Assembly: GCA_949288185.1 (NCBI GenBank)
Contig: CASEIZ010000027.1
Coordinates: forward strand, 1 to 38,955
DNA length: 38,955 bases
From: an uncultured Eubacteriales bacterium
GTDB taxonomy: Bacteria; Bacillota; Clostridia; TANB77; CAG-508
Direction: 5' to 3'
A program made the translations under genes and the position numbers. The notes below the pieces were generated by a model that ran no database searches, had not been told where the DNA came from, and saw only the letters and a list, made by a program, of their open reading frames with translations. Positions within the stretch are counted from its first letter, which is position 1. Each line of letters opens with the position of its first letter. Positions 8,167-15,418 of this stretch are shown one piece after another.

Positions 8167-9201
8167 ATGCTAAAACGAATTATAGAAAAAAATTATAAAT
8201 GGATTATCGCTTTCCTTTGTCTAATTATTGTCATAATGCTGTTAGAAGATATTTTCGAAAATGAACAACTAACATTAGATATGGTTGTATATAGGCTAGT
8301 TATTTTAAACCTAAGGTCAGAACCACTGACTAAGATTATGATGGTAATAACCAATCTGTCTTCTGCATATGTATTAATAGCCATAACCATAGGAACATTG
8401 CTTTTTGTAAAAAATAAAAAAGTAGGATTATGTGTTGCTAGCAATTTGGTTATTACAACTCTACTAAATCAATTATTAAAATATATTATACAAAGACCAA
8501 GACCAGATGGATATAGATTAATTGCAGAAAGTGGATATAGTTTTCCATCAGGACATTCTATGGTCAGTATGGCATTTTATGGATTAATTATTTATTTAAT
8601 ATGGAAAATGGTGAAAAACAAAAAAATAAAATACATCAGTTGTGGAATCTTAGGACTTTTAATACCAATGATTGGATTTAGTAGAATTTATTTAGGAGTA
8701 CATTATGCAAGTGATGTCATTGGTGGATTTGCGATATCTATCGTATATTTATTATTATTTACGAACATTGCAAGATCTGTATTACAATTAGAAAAGGAAA
8801 AGAATTATCCGATGAAGAATAAAAGAAAAATGGTAGAATTAAGAAAAAAGAGAAAAAAACTAAGAAATAGTTTTAAATATGCTTTTGAAGGAATTGCAGA
8901 GGCATGGAAAACAGAGCAAAATTTAAAAATACATTTTGCCATTATGGCATTGGTAATTATTGCAGGATTTATGTTTAAAATATCAGCCATGGAATGGATT
9001 ATATGTTTATTATTATTTGCAATTGTGATTTCATTAGAATTGATTAATACGGCTATTGAAACAACAGTGGATATTGCCATGCCAGATATTAATGAAAAAG
9101 CAAAATATGCAAAAGATATTGCTGCAGGTGCAGTGCTATTTTCTGCAATTATTTCTGTAATTGTGGGATTAATTATATTTTTACCTAAAATATTTGGATA
9201 A
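8167..9201 (+). CDS. PAP2 phosphatase fused to DgkA-type (undecaprenol/diacylglycerol) kinase
   Basis: A 344-aa integral membrane protein with two catalytic modules. Residues ~1-205 are a PAP2 phosphatase with the three signature motifs: K105-x6-R112-P113, PSGH (127-130), and S172-R-x5-H179-x3-D183. After a basic linker (~207-232), residues ~233-344 form a DgkA-family kinase: an amphipathic N-terminal helix (FKYAFEGIAEAWKTEQNLKIH), then ELINTAIETTVD (291-302) and AKYAKDIAAGAV. Gram-positive DgkA proteins phosphorylate undecaprenol; PAP2 proteins dephosphorylate undecaprenyl pyrophosphate. Together they could feed undecaprenyl phosphate from both the C55-OH and C55-PP pools (inference). The reading frame is continuous. 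A terminator follows. Confidence 0.9.
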   Translation: MLKRIIEKNYKWIIAFLCLIIVIMLLEDIFENEQLTLDMVVYRLVILNLRSEPLTKIMMVITNLSSAYVLIAITIGTLLFVKNKKVGLCVASNLVITTLLNQLLKYIIQRPRPDGYRLIAESGYSFPSGHSMVSMAFYGLIIYLIWKMVKNKKIKYISCGILGLLIPMIGFSRIYLGVHYASDVIGGFAISIVYLLLFTNIARSVLQLEKEKNYPMKNKRKMVELRKKRKKLRNSFKYAFEGIAEAWKTEQNLKIHFAIMALVIIAGFMFKISAMEWIICLLLFAIVISLELINTAIETTVDIAMPDINEKAKYAKDIAAGAVLFSAIISVIVGLIIFLPKIFG

Positions 9202-9208
9202 ATAAGGT

Positions 9209-9250
9209 AAAAGCACAAAGTTTTTTTAGAAAAGACTTGTGCTTTCCTTT
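9209..9250 (+). terminator. Terminator after the PAP2-DgkA gene
   Basis: AAAGCACAA (9209-9217) pairs with TTGTGCTTT (9237-9245), followed by CCTTTATTTA. It ends the metK/PAP2-DgkA unit. The right arm overlaps the putative -35 box of pta. Confidence 0.7.
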
Positions 9251-9266
9251 ATTTATATTATATAAT
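9237..9266 (+). promoter_or_regulatory. Putative pta promoter
   Basis: A perfect -10 TATAAT (9261-9266) is preceded at 18 bp by TTGTGC (9237-9242), a partial -35. The transcript would carry a ~170-nt leader containing the palindromic element at 9289-9412. AAAGGAGG (9277-9284) is an orphan Shine-Dalgarno sequence left in front of that element. Confidence 0.5.
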
Positions 9267-9288
9267 GGTTGAGGTAAAGGAGGCAATA

Positions 9289-9412
9289 GATTGAAAAATA
9301 ATTACAATTTTGGCGGTGTCAAACTTCATTTGAAATTTAATCAATGTACAAAACGTACACCTCATAAATTTCAAATTCGTTTTCCTAGCCAAAATTTAAT
9401 TCTTTTCCAATC
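9289..9412 (+). repeat. Palindromic MITE-like element, copy 1
   Basis: A 124-bp imperfect palindrome filling the pta leader. Arms pair from the ends inward: GATTG...CAATC, AATTTTGGC / GCCAAAATT, ATTTGAAATTTA / TAAATTTCAAA, and the core TGTAC-AAAAC-GTACA. The 120-nt core 9291-9410 matches the reverse complement of 15263-15382 with 8 differences by eye. No transposase is encoded. It separates an orphan ribosome binding site (9277-9284) from pta, as an insertion would. Confidence 0.85.
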
Positions 9413-9445
9413 AAGAACAATACTATAGAAAGGAATGTGAATAAA

Positions 9446-10438
9446 ATGTCATTTATAGAAGAAATCAAACAAAGAGCAAAACAAGAAATGAAAACCATTA
9501 TCCTTCCAGAGGCAGAAGATATCAGAGTATTACAAGCAACTGAAAAGGTAATGAAAGAGAAATACGCAAATATCATTTTAATAGGAAATGAAGAAAATAT
9601 TTTAGAAAAGGCAAAAACAAATGAGGTAAATATCGAAGGCGCCAAAATTGTAGACCCACAAAAATCAGAAGATTATGAAAAATACACAAATCTTTTGTAT
9701 GAATTAAGAAAACACAAAGGAATGACAATAGAAAAAGCAAAAGAATTGGTTTTAGACCCAGTGTATTATGGAATGTTAATGGTAAAAGATAATAAAGCAG
9801 ATGGATTAGTTTCAGGAGCAGCACATTCTACATCAGATACATTAAGACCAGCTTTACAAATTTTAAAAACAGCACCAGATACCAAATTAGTTTCTGCCTT
9901 TTTTGTTATGGTAGTACCTGATTGTGAATATGGTGAAAATGGTGTATTTATATTTGGAGATAGTGGATTAAATGAAAATCCTAATCCAGAGCAATTATCA
10001 GAAATTGCTATTTCATCAAGTAAGAGTTTTAAACAACTAGTAGGAAAAGAAGCAAAAGTAGCAATGCTTTCTTATTCTACTTATGGAAGTGCACATTCAG
10101 AATTAACTGAAAAAGTAATTGAAGCAACAAAATTAGTAAAAGAAAAACAAAAAGATTTATTAGTAGATGGAGAATTGCAATTAGATGCAGCGATTGTTCC
10201 AGAAATAGCAAAATCAAAAGCACCAAATAGTCCATTAAAAGGTGAAGCAAATGTATTAATATTTCCTGATTTAGATGCGGGAAATATTGGATACAAATTG
10301 GTTCAAAGACTAGCAAAAGCAGAAGCTTATGGGCCATTATGTCAAGGTATTGCAAAACCAGTAAATGATTTATCAAGAGGATGTAATAGTGATGACATAG
10401 CAGGAGTTGTTGCTATAACAGCAGTGCAAGCACAATAA
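9446..10438 (+). CDS. pta: Phosphate acetyltransferase
   Basis: Converts acetyl-CoA and phosphate to acetyl phosphate and CoA, the first step of acetate formation. The ~330-aa protein has the compact Pta length, begins MSFIEEIKQRAKQE and shows the family patterns IILPEAED, DPVYYGMLMVKDNKADGLVSGAAHST, FGDSGLNENPNPEQLSEIAI, LSYSTYGSA, DGELQLDAAIVPEIAKSKAP, NVLIFPDLDAGNIGYKL and GPLCQGIAKPVNDLSRGC. The ATG at 9446 follows AAAGGA at a workable distance; an in-frame GTG at 9437 lies too close to it. The acetate kinase genes begin 40 bp downstream, completing the acetyl-CoA-to-acetate ATP-yielding pathway. Confidence 0.96.
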   Translation: MSFIEEIKQRAKQEMKTIILPEAEDIRVLQATEKVMKEKYANIILIGNEENILEKAKTNEVNIEGAKIVDPQKSEDYEKYTNLLYELRKHKGMTIEKAKELVLDPVYYGMLMVKDNKADGLVSGAAHSTSDTLRPALQILKTAPDTKLVSAFFVMVVPDCEYGENGVFIFGDSGLNENPNPEQLSEIAISSSKSFKQLVGKEAKVAMLSYSTYGSAHSELTEKVIEATKLVKEKQKDLLVDGELQLDAAIVPEIAKSKAPNSPLKGEANVLIFPDLDAGNIGYKLVQRLAKAEAYGPLCQGIAKPVNDLSRGCNSDDIAGVVAITAVQAQ

Positions 10439-10478
10439 GGAAATGGTGCTTTAACGAAATCAAAGATAAGGAGTTTTT

Positions 10479-11666
10479 ATGAAAATATTAGTGTTAAATT
10501 CAGGAAGTTCGTCCTTAAAATATCAAGTGATTGATATGGAAACAGAAACTGTTTTAGCAAAAGGATATTTCGAAAGAATTGGTCAAACAGATTCATTTTT
10601 GACACATAAAGTAAATGGAGAAGTACATAAATTCGAACATTATGCGAAAAACCATGATAAAGCAATTTCATTTGTACTAAGCAGACTTACAAATCCACAT
10701 TATGGTGTCATTAAAAACTTAGAAGAATTAGGTGGTATTGGACATAGAGTAGTTCATGGTGGAGAAAAATTTGCCAATCCAGTAGTGATAACAGATGAAG
10801 TAATAAAAGGAATAGAGGAGTGTGTAGATTTAGCACCATTACATAATCCAGCAGCAATCTTAGGAATAAAAGCCTGTAAGAAATTGGCACCTAATATAAA
10901 AATGGTAGCTGTATTTGACACAGCTTTTCATCAAACACTGGAAAAGAAAAGATATATCTATCCAATACCATATGAATATTATGAAAAGTATGGAGTTAGA
11001 AAATATGGATTCCATGGAACTTCTCATCAGTTTGTTGCCAATAGAGCAGCAGAATTGGTAGGAAAAGATATCAAGGAATTAAAAATTATAAATTGCCATT
11101 TAGGGCAAGGTGCAAGTGTGTGTGCTATTCAATATGGAAAGTCAGTAGAAACTAGTATGGGATTAACACCACTTGGAGGAATCTCTATGGGAACTCGAAG
11201 TGGAGATTTAGATCCATCAGTGGTTACCTATATTATGAAAAAAGAAAATCTAGAACCAGATGAAATGGAAAAAATATTAAATAAACAATCAGGTGCTTAT
11301 GGAATATCTGGTGTATCGGTTGATTTTAGAGATATAGAAGCAGAAGCAGCGGCAGAAGATGCAAGGTCAATATTAGCACTTGACAATTTCCATTACTTAG
11401 CTGCTAGCTATGTTGCTAAATGTGCAGTAGCTATGAACGGATTTGATATATTAACCTTTACAGCAGGTGTAGGAGAAAAGGGTCAAGATTCAAGAGAGGC
11501 CATTTGTGATTATTTAGAAGTGTTTGGTGTCAAAATTGACAAAGAATATAATCAAAAGGTAAAAGGAATCGAGGCAGAAATTACAGGAAAAGATGCAAAG
11601 GTTAGAACTTTTGTCATTCCAACAAATGAAGAGCTTATGATAGCAAGAGCGACTATGGAATGCTAA
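10479..11666 (+). CDS. ackA: Acetate kinase, paralogue 1
   Basis: Transfers phosphate from acetyl phosphate to ADP, giving acetate and ATP. Full length at 395 aa. Seen: N7, S10, S12 and K14 in the first phosphate motif, GHR90VVHGGEKF, VFD147TAFH, GFH179GTSH, HLGQGAS, MG238TR240SGDLDP, and the C-terminal PTNEELMIA glutamate motif. Departure: the conserved GIGEN loop of the nucleotide site reads AGVGEKG (329-335), with K334 where Asn is usual. The neighbouring paralogue keeps Asn there but changes another motif. RBS AAGGAG. Co-transcribed with pta on spacing. Confidence 0.95.
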   Translation: MKILVLNSGSSSLKYQVIDMETETVLAKGYFERIGQTDSFLTHKVNGEVHKFEHYAKNHDKAISFVLSRLTNPHYGVIKNLEELGGIGHRVVHGGEKFANPVVITDEVIKGIEECVDLAPLHNPAAILGIKACKKLAPNIKMVAVFDTAFHQTLEKKRYIYPIPYEYYEKYGVRKYGFHGTSHQFVANRAAELVGKDIKELKIINCHLGQGASVCAIQYGKSVETSMGLTPLGGISMGTRSGDLDPSVVTYIMKKENLEPDEMEKILNKQSGAYGISGVSVDFRDIEAEAAAEDARSILALDNFHYLAASYVAKCAVAMNGFDILTFTAGVGEKGQDSREAICDYLEVFGVKIDKEYNQKVKGIEAEITGKDAKVRTFVIPTNEELMIARATMEC

Positions 11667-11723
11667 GATGTAAAAAATTAAAAATTCTTAATGTAATATA
11701 AATAAAAAATATTAAATATTAAA

Positions 11724-11770
11724 GAGGTCTGTCCCTTTCGTTCAATTTCTGAACGATTTGGCACGTCCCC
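11724..11770. repeat. GGGAC-type palindromic repeat between the two acetate kinase genes
   Basis: On the minus strand the element reads GGGGACGTGCCA, then the stem CGTTCA / TGAACG (11739-11744 with 11750-11755), then GGGACAGACC. The 12-mer TGGCACGTCCCC at 11759-11770 is identical to 5914-5925 in the inverted pair. It has no T-run, so transcription from pta-ackA may continue into the second kinase. Confidence 0.6.
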
Positions 11771-11792
11771 AATGTTCAAAAGGAGGAAAAAA

Positions 11793-12992
11793 ATGAAAGT
11801 TTTAGTTTTAAATTGTGGTAGTTCATCACTAAAGTATCAATTAATTAATATGGAGACAGAAGAAGTATTAGCTTCTGGAAAATATGAAAGAATTGGAGAA
11901 GAAGAAGCATTTATTACCCATAAGGTAAATGGACAAAAAATTGAAATAAAGAAACCAGCATATAATCACAAAGAAGCAATCGAATTTACTTTGGAGCAGT
12001 TTACAAATCCAGAATATAAAGTGATTGATTCTTTAAATGAAATTAATGCAGTAGGACATAGAATTGTTCACGGTGGAGAGAAAATAACAGAATCTGTACT
12101 TATTACAGATGAGGTTATCAAAACAATAGAAGAATGTACAGATTTAGCACCATTACATAATCCAGCATGTATATTAGGAATTGAAGCATGTAGAGAAGTT
12201 ATGCCAAATAAGCCAATGGTAGGTGTATTTGACACAGCATTCCATTCATCAATTCCAAAAGATAAATTTATATATCCAATTCCTTATGAGTATTATGAAA
12301 AATATGGAGTTAGAAAATATGGATTCCATGGAACTTCTCATATGTATGTATCTCAAAGACTTGGAGAGATAGAAAATAAATCTCTTGAAGGAACAAAAAT
12401 TGTAACATGTCATTTAGGTCAAGGGGCTAGTATATGTGCTGTAAAAGATGGTAAATCAATGGATACGAGTATGGGATTAACACCACTTGCAGGACTACCT
12501 ATGGTAACAAGAAGTGGAGATTTAGATCCATCAGTAGTTACTTTTATCATGAAAAAAGAAAATCTAGATACACAAACAATGGAAGATATCTTAAATAAAA
12601 AATCAGGATTAGCAAGTATATCAGGAATGGCACCAGATTTTAGAGTAATAGAAGATGAATCAAACAAAGGAACAGAAAGAGCAAAAATGGCAATTGAACA
12701 ATTCAATTATTCTATTGCAAGCTTTATAGCAAAATATGCTGTGGCTATGAAAGGGATTGATTACATCATCTTTACAGGTGGTATTGGTGAAAATCAAATT
12801 AACATCAGAAAAGGTATTTGCGAAAAGCTAGAATTTATGGGTGTGAAATTAGATTTAGATGAAAACAACATGAGAGGAGAAGAAAAAGTTATTTCAACAC
12901 CTGACTCAAAAGTAAAGGTATATGTAATACCTACAAATGAAGAGTTAATGATTGCAAAAGAAACCAAAAGACTTGTAGGAAAAAATAGTTAA
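11793..12992 (+). CDS. ackA: Acetate kinase, paralogue 2
   Basis: A second full-length acetate kinase (399 aa) directly after the first and colinear with it, without gaps through the motifs. It keeps N7, S10, S12, K14, R90, D147, H179, R240, GGIGENQ (329-335) and PTNEELMIA. Departure: the conserved MGTRSGD loop reads MVTRSGD, with V238 where Gly is usual; the codon GTA differs from a glycine GGA by one base. The residue corresponds to Gly239 of the Methanosarcina enzyme, beside the catalytic Arg241. Activity or phosphate-donor use may be altered (inference). The start at 11793 follows AGGAGGA; an in-frame ATG at 11772 has no ribosome binding site and abuts the repeat. Confidence 0.93.
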   Translation: MKVLVLNCGSSSLKYQLINMETEEVLASGKYERIGEEEAFITHKVNGQKIEIKKPAYNHKEAIEFTLEQFTNPEYKVIDSLNEINAVGHRIVHGGEKITESVLITDEVIKTIEECTDLAPLHNPACILGIEACREVMPNKPMVGVFDTAFHSSIPKDKFIYPIPYEYYEKYGVRKYGFHGTSHMYVSQRLGEIENKSLEGTKIVTCHLGQGASICAVKDGKSMDTSMGLTPLAGLPMVTRSGDLDPSVVTFIMKKENLDTQTMEDILNKKSGLASISGMAPDFRVIEDESNKGTERAKMAIEQFNYSIASFIAKYAVAMKGIDYIIFTGGIGENQINIRKGICEKLEFMGVKLDLDENNMRGEEKVISTPDSKVKVYVIPTNEELMIAKETKRLVGKNS

Positions 12993-13002
12993 TAAAGTAT
13001 AG

Positions 13003-13032
13003 AAGAACACATATGAATTCATATGTGTTCTT
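13003..13032. terminator. Perfect 30-bp palindrome after the acetate kinases
   Basis: AAGAACACATATG (13003-13015) pairs perfectly with CATATGTGTTCTT (13020-13032) around AATT. It lies 10 bp after the stop of the second kinase. A proper U-tract is lacking (GAAATATATTTCG follows), so it may be an RNA 3'-end stabiliser or weak terminator. Confidence 0.55.
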
Positions 13033-13091
13033 GAAATATATTTCGATAAAACAAAAAGTAACGTTACATAATATAAAAAAATAAAAAATGG

Positions 13092-13120
13092 TTTACACTG
13101 CAATAAAAATATGATATACT
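13092..13120 (+). promoter_or_regulatory. sigmaA-type promoter of guaB
   Basis: TTTACA (13092-13097), a 17-bp spacer, and TATACT (13115-13120), about 100 bp before guaB. The leader is ~93 nt and shows no obvious riboswitch. Confidence 0.7.
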
Positions 13121-13219
13121 AATAATATCAATTTTTTCAAGGAGAGAATGATGACAGGATTACCAAAGAAGTTCTGCATCATTTCATTTTATAATTTTTT
13201 AATAGATGGAGGAGTTAAT

Positions 13220-14725
13220 ATGGCAAAAATTTTAGAAGATATTTCAAGAACATTTAATGAGTTTTTATTATTACCAAACTTAACAGATGAAAGATGTATA
13301 CCAAATAAGGTGTCTTTAAAAACACCACTTGTAAAATACAAAAAAGGAGAAGAGCCAAAATATTCTGCAAATATCCCAATGGTATCTGCTATTATGCAAT
13401 CTGTATCAGGAGTAGATATGGGAATTGCTTTAGCTAGAGAAGGTGGTGTTGCATTTATTTATGGATCACAAAGTATTGAATCACAAGCAGAAATGGTAAG
13501 ACAAGTAAAAAAACACAAAGCAGGATTTATCGTTAGTGACTCAAATGTAAAATCTGGAACACCTTTAAAAGATGTCATTGACTTAGTTATCAAAACAGGA
13601 CATTCAACAGTTATGATTACAGAAGATGGAACAGCAAAAGGAAAATTTATCGGACTAGTAACAGATAAAGATTACCGTGTATCAAGAGATGATTTGGAAG
13701 CTCCAATTGATAATTTTATGACACCAAAGGAAAAAGCAGTTTGGGCACATGAAGGAATTTCTTTATCAGAAGCAAATGATTTAATATGGGAAAAGAAAAT
13801 TGCATGTTTGCCAATATTAACGAAAGAAGGAAACTTAAAATATTTAGTATTTAGAAAAGATTATGAAGAAAGAAAAAATAATCCGGATTCTTTATTAGAC
13901 GAAAATAAAAGATATATTGTAGGTGCAGGTATTAATACAAGAGATCATGAAGAAAGAATACCAGCATTAGTGGATGCAGGAGTAGATTTGATTTGTATGG
14001 ACTCTTCAGATGGATATTCTGTATGGCAAAAAAATACGATTGATTTTGTAAGAGCAAAATATGGAGACTCTGTTAAAATTGGTGCAGGAAATGTTGTAGA
14101 TGCAGAAGGATTTAGATATTTAGCAGAAGCAGGAGCAGACTTCATTAAAGTAGGTGTCGGCGGAGGATCTATTTGTATCACTCGTGAAACAAAAGGTATC
14201 GGACGTGGACAAGCCTCAGCGTTAATTGATGTTGTTGCAGAAAGAGATAAATACTTTGAAGAAACAGGAATTTATATACCAGTTTGTTCAGATGGTGGAA
14301 TTGTACATGACCATCACATTACGATCGCTTTAGCATTAGGAGCAGACTTTGTTATGATGGGAAGATATTTTGCTAGATTTGATGAAAGCCCAACAAGAGT
14401 TGTGAAAAAAGGAAATGGCTACGTAAAAGAATATTGGGGAGAAGGTTCTAATAGAGCAAGAAACTGGCAAAGATATGATATGGGAGGAGATGCAAAACTT
14501 TCATTTGAAGAAGGTGTTGATTCCTATATTCCATATGCAGGAAAATTAAAAGATAATCTAGCTGTTACTTGTGCAAAAATCAAATCAACGATGTGTAACT
14601 GTGGAAGTGTTACTATCCCTGAATTACATGAAAAAGCAAGATTAACATTAGTATCTGATGTTAGTATTTCAGAAGGTAGTGCACATGATGTTATCTTAAA
14701 AGAAATTGATAATCAATATAAATAA
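13220..14725 (+). CDS. guaB: Inosine-5'-monophosphate dehydrogenase, Tritrichomonas foetus-like type
   Basis: Oxidises IMP to XMP with NAD+, the committed step to GMP. The 501-aa protein has the (beta/alpha)8 barrel interrupted by two CBS repeats (~residues 105-215), the substrate aspartate D261, the catalytic loop VGGGSIC319ITR and the mobile flap [15 protein letters not shown]418Y419D. Most bacteria read [27 protein letters not shown] is, as I recall it, the pattern of the T. foetus parasite enzyme, whose Cys319, Arg418, Tyr419 and Asp261 fall at the same residue numbers here. Start at 13220 after GGAGGAG; upstream in-frame ATGs lack a ribosome binding site. Monocistronic: strong promoter before, terminator after. 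Confidence 0.94.
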   Translation: MAKILEDISRTFNEFLLLPNLTDERCIPNKVSLKTPLVKYKKGEEPKYSANIPMVSAIMQSVSGVDMGIALAREGGVAFIYGSQSIESQAEMVRQVKKHKAGFIVSDSNVKSGTPLKDVIDLVIKTGHSTVMITEDGTAKGKFIGLVTDKDYRVSRDDLEAPIDNFMTPKEKAVWAHEGISLSEANDLIWEKKIACLPILTKEGNLKYLVFRKDYEERKNNPDSLLDENKRYIVGAGINTRDHEERIPALVDAGVDLICMDSSDGYSVWQKNTIDFVRAKYGDSVKIGAGNVVDAEGFRYLAEAGADFIKVGVGGGSICITRETKGIGRGQASALIDVVAERDKYFEETGIYIPVCSDGGIVHDHHITIALALGADFVMMGRYFARFDESPTRVVKKGNGYVKEYWGEGSNRARNWQRYDMGGDAKLSFEEGVDSYIPYAGKLKDNLAVTCAKIKSTMCNCGSVTIPELHEKARLTLVSDVSISEGSAHDVILKEIDNQYK

Positions 14726-14758
14726 ACGAGATAATATAGATAAGGTCGTTTTTTGAAG

Positions 14759-14808
14759 TAAGCCCAAATTATTAGACGAAAAAGTTTAATAATTTGGGCT
14801 TATTTTTC
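14759..14808 (+). terminator. Strong Rho-independent terminator of guaB
   Basis: TAAGCCCAAATTATTA (14759-14774) pairs perfectly over 16 bp with 14787-14802, followed by TTTTTC. Confidence 0.9.
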
Positions 14809-14818
14809 AAAAAAACTA

Positions 14819-14847
14819 TTGACAAATCAAAAAAAATAGTGTAAAGT
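14819..14847 (+). promoter_or_regulatory. Promoter of the ylxM-ffh operon
   Basis: Perfect -35 TTGACA (14819-14824), a 17-bp spacer, -10 TAAAGT (14842-14847); 35 bp before ylxM. Confidence 0.7.
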
Positions 14848-14881
14848 ATATTAGCATTACATTTTAAAGGAGTCGTTATTT

Positions 14882-15229
14882 ATGGAGAAAAATGTAAAAA
14901 TCAGTATTTTATGTGATTTATATGGAAAATTATTAACTGAAAAACAATTTGAATTCATAAATGACTACTATAATAATGACTTGTCTTTATCAGAGATTGC
15001 AGAGAACAATGACATCACAAGACAAGCTGTTAGAGATATCATCAAAAAGGGGGAAAAGAAGCTTTTTGAATATGAAGAAAAGCTATTGTTTATGAAAAGG
15101 ATGTTAAAGCAAGAAAAAAAGATTGAACAAGTTTTATCAGAATTAACAAAGATTCAAAAAGAATCTTCAGATGAGCAAGTAGCTGTTGTATTAGAACATA
15201 TTAAAAAAGAATTAAATTGTTTAGTTTAA
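14882..15229 (+). CDS. ylxM: YlxM/UPF0122 helix-turn-helix protein
   Basis: A 115-aa protein of the YlxM family, encoded before ffh in most Firmicutes and thought to assist the signal recognition particle. It carries a sigma-region-4-like helix-turn-helix (DLSLSEIAENNDITRQAVRDIIKKGEKKL, ~residues 34-62), followed by a charged helical tail. Length is normal. RBS AAAGGAG at 14867-14873. It is separated from ffh by the second copy of the 124-bp palindromic element. Confidence 0.9.
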   Translation: MEKNVKISILCDLYGKLLTEKQFEFINDYYNNDLSLSEIAENNDITRQAVRDIIKKGEKKLFEYEEKLLFMKRMLKQEKKIEQVLSELTKIQKESSDEQVAVVLEHIKKELNCLV

Positions 15230-15260
15230 ACATATGAATAAAGTATGAATGGAGTTGAAA

Positions 15261-15384
15261 GGTTGGAAAAGAATTAAATTTTGGCTAGGAAAACAAGTTT
15301 GAAATTTATGAGTCGTACTTTTTGTACATCGATTAAATTTCAAATGAAGTTTGACGACGCCAAAATTGTAATTATTTTTCAACC
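15261..15384 (-). repeat. Palindromic MITE-like element, copy 2 (inverted)
   Basis: The reverse complement of this 124-bp segment matches 9289-9412 almost base for base (8 differences over the 120-nt core, mostly in the unpaired internal loops and centre). The terminal bases pair as GGTTG...CAACC, where copy 1 has GATTG...CAATC: the base differs but pairing is retained. It lies inside the ylxM-ffh operon, so read-through transcripts would contain a long hairpin. Confidence 0.85.
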
Positions 15385-15418
15385 GAATGATACATTTTAG
15401 ATGAAGGGAATGGTATAA

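Noticed and set aside
9291..9428. A 45-codon frame starting TTG with a good ribosome binding site, running through the palindromic element upstream of pta
   Set aside because: The equivalent strand of the second copy lacks a ribosome binding site, and most differences between copies would change the amino acid, so there is no sign of coding selection. The open frame is more likely a by-product of the element's composition.
13148..13219. A 24-codon N-terminal extension of guaB
   Set aside because: The upstream ATG region ([10 protein letters not shown]...) is unlike any IMP dehydrogenase; GGAGGAG and the family N-terminus support the start at 13220.
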